Part shown: positions 14,970 to 22,580 of the stretch, piece by piece
Layout: every line of letters starts with the position of its first letter
How positions within the stretch are numbered: the first letter of the stretch is position 1
Assembly: GCA_017963875.1 (NCBI GenBank)
Contig: JAGCTA010000027.1
Location: 1 to 22,580, forward strand
Length of the DNA: 22,580 nt
Direction: 5' to 3'
Source of the DNA: Victivallales bacterium
Lineage (GTDB): Bacteria; Verrucomicrobiota; Lentisphaeria; Oligosphaerales; Oligosphaeraceae
Position numbers and translations under genes: made by a program
Notes under the pieces: generated by a model
Databases searched by the model: none
Told to the model about the DNA's origin: nothing
What the model saw: only the letters and a program-made list of their open reading frames with translations

Positions 14970-17030
14970 ATGATTGACTGGCGTAAGATTCTTGAAAACG
15001 ACCGAAAAATCATCCACGAGGCGGATGAACGACAACCCACGCGTGCATACAACTACTGCATGTACTACCAAGGGCGCTACCATCTGGATCATCCTTCTGA
15101 CGAGCCGATGTGCCTGAAACGCGCTCATGCGCTTGAATTCGCCTTCGCGCACCTGTCCGTCGATTTCCCCGACTACCAGATGTTCTATGGCGGCAGACCG
15201 TTGTTCCACACCTACTTCCTGCCAGAATGGCTACCCGAGGAAGAGTTCCTGCGTGCAGAGGCCAAATACATCGAGTTCGGCCAGCGCAAGTTCCGCACTG
15301 GCTGGGACCACACGATTCCTGACTATCAGAAAATCCTCAAGGTCGGCTTTGGCGACTATATCCGCCGTGCCGAACAGCTTCAGGCAAGCGCACCAACGCC
15401 CGAGCGCGAGGCGATGCTCATCTGCCTCAAGACCGTCACCGCATACTTCCGCCGCGTCGCTGACGCACATGAAGCCACGCGCCCCGTCGAAGCGGCGCGG
15501 TTGCGCCATATTGCCACGGAACCGCCTCGTGACATGGCCGAGGCAATTCAACTTGTCTGGCTCCTGTTTGTCATGCTTGAGGCCGAAAACCGCCACCACA
15601 TGGCGTTCGGACGCATCGACCAATACCTTTATCCATTCTACAAAGACGGCCAATGCAGCCAGGAGGACGCGCTTGAAATGCTCTGCCACCTCTGGGCACT
15701 CATCGAGACATTCCATGAGACGACCAACATCTGCATCGGCGGCTGCACGCCCGACGGCACTGACGCCGTCAACGACCTCAGTTACCTTGCACTGAAGGCG
15801 ACCGATATCGTCCATTCGCCTTCGACAAACCTCTCCGCACGCTTCGGGACATACACGCCCGACAAATTCATCACCGCATGTGCTGAACTCATCAAGACAG
15901 GTATCGGCTTCCCCGCCGTCTTCAATGATGGTGTCAATGTCCCGATGCTCACACGCCTTGGCATTCCTGAACGCGACGCGCGGGATTTCGCGCTCGTCGG
16001 CTGCGTCGAAGCAACCGTCCCTGGTCGCCAAGTCGCCTGGTCCGACGGACGTTTCAATATGCCCGACATTTTTACAAACTCCATTAAGAAACTGCCACAA
16101 TTTACTTCCTACCAGGAACTTTGGGATGACTTTGCCAAAGGCATGAGACGCGGCCTTGAGGCATATCGTGACGCCTATAATTCGGACATCGCTCAAAACG
16201 ACCCCGAAAAATACCCAGATCCGATGCTCTCCGCCTTCCAGCAGGACTGCATTGGCCGCGGAAAGGACATCAACGCAGGCGGGGCACTTTACCCGCGCCT
16301 CCACGGCATTGGCATGATGGGCCTCGCAAACATCACCGACAGCCTCGCAGCCATCCGAAAACTCGTCTTCGAGGAGAAGAAAATCGCACCTGAACAGATC
16401 CTCGCTGCGCTTGATGCCAATTTCGAGGGCTATGACGACCTTCGCCATATTCTGATGACTGAACCACCAAAATACGGCAACGACATCGACTATTGTGACG
16501 ACATCGCCGCCGCCGTCGTCAACCTCTGCGGCACGACCGCCGAGGACATGCGCACCATCGACGGCGGCTATCTCCAGTCCTGCATGGCGTCCAATACCAA
16601 TAACATACCCGCAGGAAGGACCGTCGGCGCACTTCCCGACGGACGCCTCGCGGGCACACCGCTCTCCGACGCGGCATCGCCTGGGCAGGGCCGCGACCGC
16701 AAAGGCCCGACCGCTTTCGTCAACTCCATCGTCAAGCCAGACTACGCCGTCCAGAACTGCACCGTCGTCAACATGCGCTTCCATCCCGACATGTTCGCCA
16801 ACGAACAGGGTACTCGCAATCTCGTCGCGGTCCTTAGACGATTCATCGAGGGCAAGGGCCACGAGATGCAGTTCAACGTCACAGACAACGAGACACTTCA
16901 GAAAGCCATAGACTCCCCAGAAGACTATGCCAGCCTCATTGTGCGCGTCAGCGGCTTCTCAGCTTTCTTCACGCGTCTGCACCCCGACATCCAGCACGAC
17001 ATCATGCGCCGCAACGCTCACCGTCTCTGA
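14970..17030 (+). CDS. Glycyl radical enzyme (pyruvate formate-lyase family, eliminase type)
   Basis: 686 residues, shorter than the usual 750-850. The C-terminal glycyl radical motif is 'RVSGFSAFFTRL' with G662, 25 residues from the end, as in PFL. The thiyl-radical cysteine is C345 in 'GCVEATVPGR'. GCVE, not the double-cysteine ACCVS of PFL, is the signature of eliminating members such as glycerol/diol dehydratases, choline trimethylamine-lyase, hydroxyproline dehydratase and isethionate lyase; E347 would be the catalytic base. So the likely chemistry is removal of water, amine or another leaving group from a 1,2-substituted substrate. The enzyme is cytoplasmic and needs strict anaerobiosis. 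A radical-SAM activase is required for the family, but none is seen beside it. The start at ATG 14970 is backed by GAGGAAAAA. It lies between the zinc dehydrogenase and the esterase-glycosidase fusion. Confidence 0.9.
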   Translation: MIDWRKILENDRKIIHEADERQPTRAYNYCMYYQGRYHLDHPSDEPMCLKRAHALEFAFAHLSVDFPDYQMFYGGRPLFHTYFLPEWLPEEEFLRAEAKYIEFGQRKFRTGWDHTIPDYQKILKVGFGDYIRRAEQLQASAPTPEREAMLICLKTVTAYFRRVADAHEATRPVEAARLRHIATEPPRDMAEAIQLVWLLFVMLEAENRHHMAFGRIDQYLYPFYKDGQCSQEDALEMLCHLWALIETFHETTNICIGGCTPDGTDAVNDLSYLALKATDIVHSPSTNLSARFGTYTPDKFITACAELIKTGIGFPAVFNDGVNVPMLTRLGIPERDARDFALVGCVEATVPGRQVAWSDGRFNMPDIFTNSIKKLPQFTSYQELWDDFAKGMRRGLEAYRDAYNSDIAQNDPEKYPDPMLSAFQQDCIGRGKDINAGGALYPRLHGIGMMGLANITDSLAAIRKLVFEEKKIAPEQILAALDANFEGYDDLRHILMTEPPKYGNDIDYCDDIAAAVVNLCGTTAEDMRTIDGGYLQSCMASNTNNIPAGRTVGALPDGRLAGTPLSDAASPGQGRDRKGPTAFVNSIVKPDYAVQNCTVVNMRFHPDMFANEQGTRNLVAVLRRFIEGKGHEMQFNVTDNETLQKAIDSPEDYASLIVRVSGFSAFFTRLHPDIQHDIMRRNAHRL

Positions 17031-17088
17031 ATAATAACTAACCACACAACAGACAACCTTTTCGAACCAAACGCCTTCACAAAACATC

Positions 17089-20000
17089 ATGGATTACACG
17101 AGACATTCCTACATCAGTACCGTCGATGGAAAAGAGGACTGGTACTTGTTCCATAAAGGCAAACGCCCTATCGCCATCGTTACGATGCACGGCCACGGCT
17201 CGCATGGAGACCAAATCATCAAGCGCGCAGATGTCGCCGAACGGCAGAATTTCCTTGAAAAACTGGACGTATCGGTTATCAGCCCGAACCTCCGCGACAA
17301 CGCATGGATGTCCGCGCCAGCCGTCGAAGACCTCAAAAACCTTCTGGTTAGCCTCAAAGCAGAGCATAATTTCAAACGAATCATTATCGACAGCGGCTCC
17401 ATGGGCGGCACAGGCGCTTTCATTTTCGCCATCTGCCACCCTGAACTGATTGACGCCCTCGTCGTACTCGGAGCATCAACATCACTTTCAACATATCTTG
17501 AGTGGTGCGCACAACCTGGGCAGCGTCCTATCATCGTCGAAATCCACGATGCGATTGCTGCCGCCTATCCTACTCCAGAATCTCTTGCCGCCCATGATGT
17601 CTGCGCACATGCCGACCGTCTTACCATGCCAATCTACTACTACCACGGTGCTGCCGACCAGACCATTCCCTTCTCCGAAGCACTTGCGCTCAACGAAAAG
17701 ATGTCTGGGAAGGACAACTTCCACTTCTTCAGCATCCCCGACGGCAACCATGACTCACCGTTGCCTTCATTCTGCGAAGGACTTGCGAATGTTTTTGCGG
17801 AATTTGGAGAGACAGTTCCTCCAGAGGCACTCACATACGTCCGCGTGCTGTTCAAAGAACCCGCCGTCAGCGGCAAGGTGGAAATCCGTTACGGATTGCA
17901 GGCGTGCCCAGTCAACTTCCAAATAACTGGAGACGTATTCAAAGTGCCTGTGGCCTGTCCAAAAACCGCCCTTGGCTCTGGGCAGACAGTCGTCACCATC
18001 CTCGCAAACCACAGTTTCTCCTTCTTCCTGCGGGACGTGAATAGCGCCACCCCTATCTTCATCCCAGAATACGGCGTCGCCGTAGTTCCCGCAGATGATC
18101 CTCGCTCATACACACAGGTTGCCGCAGATATCGCGGCAAAAAAACTCACGTCGGACTTCGACCGCATGAACGCCGAACCTGAGGAGACATACGAAAACGC
18201 CTGCAAATACGACCGAAACAAGTCATGCCCCATCTGGCTCGGCACGGGCGGCGACGTCCGCATCTTCGCCTTCCACGAGCAAAACCACACGAGCCTCACA
18301 CGTGACTACGAATTCTTCGGGCGCATCCGCCCGCGCTTCCATTCACGCTACAGGAGTGCCGCGCCAGACCTCCCCGACTCCGAATACGACCTTGCGTTCA
18401 CCATCGGGCCAGGCGCGCACTGCCGCCCGCACATCACCAAGCGCCTTGAGGACGGCGTACTCCCCATCTACCATGCCACGCAGGACGAACAGGACATACA
18501 GTACCATGTCACTGCCTTCGCGACGCTTGCCAACGGGCCTCTTGGTCCTGGCCGCGTCCGTGGAACCGACTGGCACGTCGCCTACGCCTGCACAGGCGTC
18601 AACATGCTGAGTAAAGAGGAAAAAGAGGCCATCACCCCGCAAATCGTCGCGGAAACCGATGACACAGCCGACATGCCCGTCTGCATCATCCGCATCGAGG
18701 CAGAAAATGTCACACAGGCACCCGCTTACGCATGGTTCAAGGCCGTCCATATCATCCAGACAGGCAAAAACAGTTATGGGGAACAAGGATGGAATAACGG
18801 TCAGACATTGCTGAATGGCCGCGTCGCAGCACTGAACCTTCTTGAAGGGCAGCCGATGCCCCAGGAGGAAATGGCGGTTCTCGTGCCACCTGGGAGAAGC
18901 ATCGTCTTCGAGATGCGCATTCCGCATCAGCCTTCCCTGCCTGACCGCGTCGCCGTGCTTTCTGCCATCGACTATGCGCAGCATCTCAACGCATGCCGAG
19001 CCTTCTGGCAGGAGAAACTCGCTCGCGCCGCCGCTGTCTCCGTGCCTGAAGTCGCTGTTGATGAGCGTATCCGCGCAGGCCTCTGCCATCTGGATCTAAT
19101 GACTCTGGGGCGCACCAACGAAGGCCCCCTCCTCCCGACCATCGGATGGTATTCACCCATCGGAACGGAAAGCGCGCCCATCATCCAGTACTTCGACTCC
19201 ATGGGCTGGCATCGCCAGGCGGAACGCTGCATTGACTTCTTCCTTGAACGGCAACGCCCTGACGGCTTCATACAGAATTTCAACAACTACGAAAGCGAGA
19301 CTGGCCCCGTCCTCTGGACCGCCGCCGAACACTTCCGCTATACGCAGGACACCGAATGGCTCGCACGTGTCACGCCAAAACTCATCAAGTCCGCCAACTA
19401 TCTCCTTGCCTGGCGCGAACGCAACAAGAAGGACGAATACCGTCCCAAAGGCTTCTACGGCATGGTCGATGGCAAAGTTGCCGACCCTGACGATTTCTAC
19501 CAGTCGTTCTTCCTGAACGCGGGGACCTACGCGGGCCTTTCGGGGCTTGCCGAATGCCTCGTCCACACCGCTCCCGAGTTCGCCGCGCAACTCGCCGCCG
19601 AACTCAAAGACTATGGTTCCGACATCCTCACGGGCCTGCGGTACGCCCTGGCACATTCGCCCGTCGTCCCACTCCTTGACGGTACATGGGCACCACGCCC
19701 CGCAGGCTGGGTGGAGCACCTTGGCTCCGTCACGCTGTTCGCCGAACCAGGCAAGTGGTTCACGCAGCATGCTGGATTCGCCGCATCAGGCGTATTGACG
19801 GGGCCGTTGTATCTCGCGATGACCGACCTACTCCCACCCCATGACGAAATGCTTGAAATGCTCCTCAAGACGAACCAGAACCCCGTCACCAGGGAAAATG
19901 CCGCCATGACGCAACCGTACTACTGCCGCCATGACTACGCGCACATTCGCCGTGGCGAGGTCAAGTTGTTCCTCAAACTCTTCTACAACCAATTCGCCGC

Positions 20001-20412
20001 GCTCCAGGACCGCCAGATTTACAGTTTCTGGGAACATTACCACGGTGCCAGCCAGTACAAAACCCATGAAGAGGGATGGTTCCTCATGCAGACGCGCTGG
20101 ATGATGTATCTCGAGGACGGAAACACCCTCGACCTCTTCAAGGCGATTCCGCGCAAGTGGCTCGAACCTGGGAAACGCATCATGCTCCACAATGTCGCCT
20201 CCCATTTTGGCAAAATCAATGCGGAAGTCGTCGCGGACGACCATCAGATTTCCTGCACGTATACCATTGAACGGCCCGTGGCGAACGTCCGCATCCGCCT
20301 GCCTCATCCGCAGGGGCTCAAGGCAGTCAAATGCTCAGGAGGAACGTATGACGCCGCATTGGAAACCGTCACCGTCCAAACAACGTCAGGGCGTGTCGTG
20401 CTTGAGTTCTAA
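17089..20412 (+). CDS. Alpha/beta-hydrolase fused to a six-hairpin glycosidase
   Basis: 1107 residues, no signal peptide. Residues ~1-235 are an alpha/beta hydrolase: nucleophile S104 in 'SGSMGG', acid D190 in 'HGAADQTIPF', base H221 in 'DGNHDSP', and a 'MHGHGSHGD' oxyanion-type loop (33-41). The middle ~240-620 is beta-rich. From ~628 to ~1010 the sequence has the helix-rich pattern of six-hairpin glycosidases (alpha-L-rhamnosidase-like), for example 'GWYSPIGTESAPIIQYFDSMGWHRQAERCIDFFLERQ' region landmarks GWYSPIGTES and 'RPDGFIQNF'. A short beta domain ends the protein. This suggests one cytoplasmic enzyme that removes an ester and cleaves a glycosidic bond of the same substrate. The 58-base gap upstream holds no good Shine-Dalgarno before ATG 17089, so coupling or a leader-independent start is possible. 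The exact family of the glycosidase part is uncertain. Confidence 0.78.
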   Translation: MDYTRHSYISTVDGKEDWYLFHKGKRPIAIVTMHGHGSHGDQIIKRADVAERQNFLEKLDVSVISPNLRDNAWMSAPAVEDLKNLLVSLKAEHNFKRIIIDSGSMGGTGAFIFAICHPELIDALVVLGASTSLSTYLEWCAQPGQRPIIVEIHDAIAAAYPTPESLAAHDVCAHADRLTMPIYYYHGAADQTIPFSEALALNEKMSGKDNFHFFSIPDGNHDSPLPSFCEGLANVFAEFGETVPPEALTYVRVLFKEPAVSGKVEIRYGLQACPVNFQITGDVFKVPVACPKTALGSGQTVVTILANHSFSFFLRDVNSATPIFIPEYGVAVVPADDPRSYTQVAADIAAKKLTSDFDRMNAEPEETYENACKYDRNKSCPIWLGTGGDVRIFAFHEQNHTSLTRDYEFFGRIRPRFHSRYRSAAPDLPDSEYDLAFTIGPGAHCRPHITKRLEDGVLPIYHATQDEQDIQYHVTAFATLANGPLGPGRVRGTDWHVAYACTGVNMLSKEEKEAITPQIVAETDDTADMPVCIIRIEAENVTQAPAYAWFKAVHIIQTGKNSYGEQGWNNGQTLLNGRVAALNLLEGQPMPQEEMAVLVPPGRSIVFEMRIPHQPSLPDRVAVLSAIDYAQHLNACRAFWQEKLARAAAVSVPEVAVDERIRAGLCHLDLMTLGRTNEGPLLPTIGWYSPIGTESAPIIQYFDSMGWHRQAERCIDFFLERQRPDGFIQNFNNYESETGPVLWTAAEHFRYTQDTEWLARVTPKLIKSANYLLAWRERNKKDEYRPKGFYGMVDGKVADPDDFYQSFFLNAGTYAGLSGLAECLVHTAPEFAAQLAAELKDYGSDILTGLRYALAHSPVVPLLDGTWAPRPAGWVEHLGSVTLFAEPGKWFTQHAGFAASGVLTGPLYLAMTDLLPPHDEMLEMLLKTNQNPVTRENAAMTQPYYCRHDYAHIRRGEVKLFLKLFYNQFAALQDRQIYSFWEHYHGASQYKTHEEGWFLMQTRWMMYLEDGNTLDLFKAIPRKWLEPGKRIMLHNVASHFGKINAEVVADDHQISCTYTIERPVANVRIRLPHPQGLKAVKCSGGTYDAALETVTVQTTSGRVVLEF

Positions 20413-20423
20413 CCTTTATGTCC

Positions 20424-20440
20424 TCTCTCCCCAAGAGAGA
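20424..20440. repeat. Hairpin upstream of the transposase gene
   Basis: TCTCTC-CCCAA-GAGAGA is a perfect 6-bp stem with a 5-base loop, 11 bases after the stop of the hydrolase-glycosidase gene and about 80 bases before the tnpA ATG. Subterminal hairpins are what TnpA proteins of this family recognise. It could instead protect or end the upstream mRNA, although no T-run follows directly. Confidence 0.4.
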
Positions 20441-20520
20441 AGAAAAGACTTGTTTTGATTCGTATTTACAATTTGTTATATAAAAAAACATCAACCCTAC
20501 CCAAAAAGGAACCGAATCAA

Positions 20521-20934
20521 ATGGAAATCGCTAACCACCCGAAATACTACACAGAGGAAAACGACACGGTTTACAGTTGCCAGTATCACGTAATCTTCTG
20601 CACGAAATACCGCCGCAAGGTGCTTATTGATGAAATCAGCACCCATCTGAAGCAAATCATTCTGGATATGCAGGAGGAAATCGGCTTCACTGTTCAGAGC
20701 ATCGAAGTATCTCTTGACCATGTCCACCTGATTATTGACATCACGCCTGAACAAAGTGTCAGCAGTATCATCACAAAAATCAAAGGCCGCACATCCCACA
20801 TTTTGAGAGAGACGTACGCCCTCCTCCGCTCACGCATTCCAACTCTGTGGACACGCGTCATCTTCGTCTCATCCGTCGGAGCGGTGTCCCTCCATGAAAT
20901 CGAATCGTTCATGGATAAACAAAAGAAACGCTAA
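20521..20934 (+). CDS. tnpA: IS200/IS605 family transposase TnpA (HUH), altered catalytic tyrosine
   Basis: 137 residues from ATG 20521, preceded by AAAAAGGAA; a longer frame from a TTG at 20455 is less likely. The Y1-transposase pattern is clear: 'YHVIFCTKYRRKVL' (22-35), the HUH metal motif 'DHVHLIIDI' (H67, H69), 'IKGRTSHILR' (87-96), 'LWTRVIFVSSVGAVS' and a 'KQKKR' end. In active TnpA the nucleophile is the tyrosine of a 'YI..Q' helix; here the matching site is F130 in 'IESFMDKQ'. The 'TRGYF' motif expected just before is 'TRVIF'. The family moves single-stranded DNA by a Y1 mechanism. The copy is full length but is probably inactive in strand cleavage unless the tyrosine role has shifted. 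Confidence 0.88.
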   Translation: MEIANHPKYYTEENDTVYSCQYHVIFCTKYRRKVLIDEISTHLKQIILDMQEEIGFTVQSIEVSLDHVHLIIDITPEQSVSSIITKIKGRTSHILRETYALLRSRIPTLWTRVIFVSSVGAVSLHEIESFMDKQKKR

Positions 20935-20982
20935 TCCATCTCCGTATTAACTTTTTAGATGCCACCAACCAACGGAATATCC

Positions 20983-22580
20983 ATGATGTCAATACCACGC
21001 TATTGCCTGACGGTTCTCCTGATTCTCTCAACTGCCGCCTTTGCATTTGATTTCACAAAGGCACCTGTCATTGTCGTGCCGCCTAAACCGACACCCATTG
21101 AACAATATGCCGCTGGGGAAATCGCTACTTTTTGGAAAAAGGCCACGGGACAGGACATTCTCAAGGCTACAGAAGGCACTCCAGTCATCTTCATTGGCCG
21201 TGCGGCATGGGCAGACCGCAAATATGCCCCTAATGAAGCCGCCGTTGAAATCACCGATACCGTCATCCGTATCGCAGGAGGCGATGACATGAGCGCGGAC
21301 CCGTTGAATGCGGCGCGTTCGCATGGCACTCTGTTCGGTGTCTATGATTTTCTGGAGCGTGAACTTGGCATCCGTTTCCTCTGGCCAGGCGAATTGGGGA
21401 CTTTCATTCCGCAGTTCAAGGGGACGCATATTTCCAATAGCAGCAGGACAATCCCGCCGCCCCTGCCCTCTGTCGTGTGGCGACAAGGCTGGCTGAACAA
21501 GCGCAATGGGGGTGGATGGGCTTCGTATGCCGTTGCACAACAGTTCATTAAAGACGAATCCATCTGGCTACATCGCCACCGTTTCAACCAAATCAGCCAC
21601 ATGCAGTATGGTCATGCGTTCACGAAATGGTTTGGAAAATACGGCAAGGAACATCCAGAATGGTTCAACATGCTGCCAGACGGCAAACGCGTGCCTGATA
21701 CGGCGCAGTCATCCATCAATCCGAGTTATATCTCAATGTGCGTCACGGATGATGGGTTCCAGCAGGAAATCGTCAGGCAATGGCAGGAAAAAGGCAATCT
21801 CAACGCAATGATCAACTGCAACGAAAACGACACTGCGGGCAAATGCACCTGTCCTCGCTGTATGGCCGCCGACGGAACGCCCGTGGAACCTCGCCTTCAA
21901 GCCGCTCGCGAGGCATTCGAGAAAAAACAGCCGAATTGGTACACACACCTCGGTTCACTCACTGAACGCTATGCCGAATTCTATCTCGCCGTCCAGAAAA
22001 AGGCGGAGGCCATCGTCAAGAATCCTGTCGTCATCGGTGACATCTACGCTAACTACTTCGAGCCTCCAGTAAAGCATAAACTCAACGAGCAAATTGTCAT
22101 GCGATTCTGCCCACCCGTCATGTATCCATGGACACGAGCAAAAATCGACAACTACAAACGGCTATGGACTGGGTGGCATGACGCAGGTGCCTCCCTGCAA
22201 CTTCGCCCAAATTACACACTCGACGGCCATAATTTCCCCCTAGTCTATTATCGCTCTTACAGCGAATGCTACCGCCATGCCGAAGCCAATGGCCTGAAAT
22301 CGGTCGATATGGATTCACTGACTGGCTCGTATGGGACGAACGCCCTGACCTGCTATGTCATCGCAAATTTGGCTCCTGGCGGTTGCAAACGTACCATTGA
22401 AGAACTGGAAAATGACTTTTTCAGCGCATTTGGCAATGCCGCACCCGCAATCCGTGAGTTCTACCGAATCATGGAGGATGCCACCAACAAAGGTTTCGGC
22501 ACTCCTGATGAATATGTCTTGCCGAATGAAGGCGGGAGTTGGGCGATGTTCTTCATGGGCGCACACCGAATCTTCACACC
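20983..22580 (+). CDS. Exported DUF4838 protein with GH67-N-like domain (3' partial)
   Basis: The frame is open to the window edge (532 full codons). The start at ATG 20983 is chosen because it gives a signal peptide, MMSIPRYCLTVLLILSTAAFA; ATG 20986 or 20959 are alternatives, and the ribosome site is weak. Residues ~25-130 resemble the N-terminal non-catalytic domain of GH67 glucuronidases ('EQYAAGEIATFWKKATGQ', 'GTLFGVYDFLERELGIRFLWPGE'). The next part fits DUF4838 (PF16126): 'HMQYGHAFTKWF', 'KEHPEWFNMLPDGKR', and a cysteine cluster in 'CNENDTAGKCTCPRCMA' (C288, C290, C293). DUF4838 proteins are common near polysaccharide-utilisation genes and are thought to be glycosidase-like, but their activity is not established. 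Likely periplasmic or secreted. It lies 48 bases after the transposase and may once have followed the plus-strand operon directly. Confidence 0.82.
   Translation, partial: MMSIPRYCLTVLLILSTAAFAFDFTKAPVIVVPPKPTPIEQYAAGEIATFWKKATGQDILKATEGTPVIFIGRAAWADRKYAPNEAAVEITDTVIRIAGGDDMSADPLNAARSHGTLFGVYDFLERELGIRFLWPGELGTFIPQFKGTHISNSSRTIPPPLPSVVWRQGWLNKRNGGGWASYAVAQQFIKDESIWLHRHRFNQISHMQYGHAFTKWFGKYGKEHPEWFNMLPDGKRVPDTAQSSINPSYISMCVTDDGFQQEIVRQWQEKGNLNAMINCNENDTAGKCTCPRCMAADGTPVEPRLQAAREAFEKKQPNWYTHLGSLTERYAEFYLAVQKKAEAIVKNPVVIGDIYANYFEPPVKHKLNEQIVMRFCPPVMYPWTRAKIDNYKRLWTGWHDAGASLQLRPNYTLDGHNFPLVYYRSYSECYRHAEANGLKSVDMDSLTGSYGTNALTCYVIANLAPGGCKRTIEELENDFFSAFGNAAPAIREFYRIMEDATNKGFGTPDEYVLPNEGGSWAMFFMGAHRIFT

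Larger units (their letters stand above)
20413..20982 (+). mobile_element. IS200/IS605-type element, approximate limits
   Basis: A single-gene unit carrying only a TnpA-type transposase lies between two genes that otherwise look like members of one catabolic locus. No TnpB follows. IS200-group elements have no terminal inverted repeats and make no target duplication, so exact ends cannot be set by eye. A stem-loop at 20424-20440 could be the left-end hairpin. I found no matching right-end hairpin in the 48 bases after the gene. Confidence 0.45.

Noticed and set aside
15231..16862. 543-codon minus-strand open frame opposite the glycyl radical enzyme
   Set aside because: Long antisense frames are expected opposite GC-rich codons with C/G in third position. 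The plus strand has clear catalytic motifs and a ribosome site; the antisense product has no recognisable domain.
14970..17030. Pyruvate formate-lyase proper
   Set aside because: The active site has a single cysteine followed by Val-Glu (GCVE) instead of the adjacent double cysteine of PFL, so it belongs to the eliminase side of the family.
18343..19089. 248-codon minus-strand open frame inside the hydrolase-glycosidase gene
   Set aside because: Same explanation: a compositional shadow without start signals or a domain.

Overview
The window looks like a chromosomal fragment from a PVC-group anaerobe, most plausibly a gut Lentisphaerae/Victivallales or Kiritimatiellae member. This is inferred from the protein families: a large surface protein mixing InlB-type B-repeats with 'VVDLSGG' plus SUMF1/FGE-like modules, a DUF4838 protein, an oxygen-sensitive glycyl radical enzyme, and many glycan-active enzymes with no SusC/SusD pair. 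No rRNA, tRNA or marker gene is present, so the taxonomy is tentative.

Layout. (1) Positions 1-4834 (+) hold the 3' part of a very large multidomain surface protein: InlB-like repeats, a GWNL module, a TSP3-type calcium motif, then three FGE-like C-type-lectin-fold domains separated by more B-repeats. (2) Positions 4835-5239 are non-coding: three small hairpins, a 32-bp direct repeat, and a pair of mutually exclusive hairpins at the end of the next operon. (3) Positions 13531 down to 5240 (-) form one tightly packed six-gene operon, in order of transcription: NodB-type polysaccharide deacetylase, L-arabinose/L-fucose isomerase-like protein, SGNH hydrolase, PIG-L/LmbE deacetylase, exported metallophosphatase fused to a PQQ-type propeller, and a TIM-barrel glycoside-hydrolase-like protein. 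(4) Positions 13532-13811 are an AT-rich divergent control region with a good minus-strand promoter, an adjacent palindrome and a weaker plus-strand promoter. (5) Positions 13812-20412 (+) hold a zinc-dependent medium-chain dehydrogenase, a glycyl radical enzyme of the eliminase type, and an alpha/beta-hydrolase fused to a six-hairpin glycosidase. (6) Positions 20413-20982 contain an IS200/IS605-type TnpA whose expected catalytic tyrosine is phenylalanine. (7) From 20983 to the window edge (+) is the N-terminal part of an exported DUF4838 protein.

How the genes may work together. The two divergent operons read as one catabolic locus. Deacetylases and esterases (NodB, PIG-L, SGNH, alpha/beta hydrolase) would remove acyl groups. 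Glycosidases (six-hairpin, TIM barrel, possibly DUF4838) would cut glycosidic bonds. An isomerase and a dehydrogenase would rearrange or oxidise the freed sugar, and the glycyl radical enzyme would carry out an anaerobic elimination. Most of these proteins lack signal peptides, so the substrate would be a small imported oligosaccharide or glycoside handled in the cytoplasm. No transporter, regulator, sugar kinase, aldolase or glycyl-radical activase is visible, so the pathway is incomplete here. The substrate cannot be read from the sequence.
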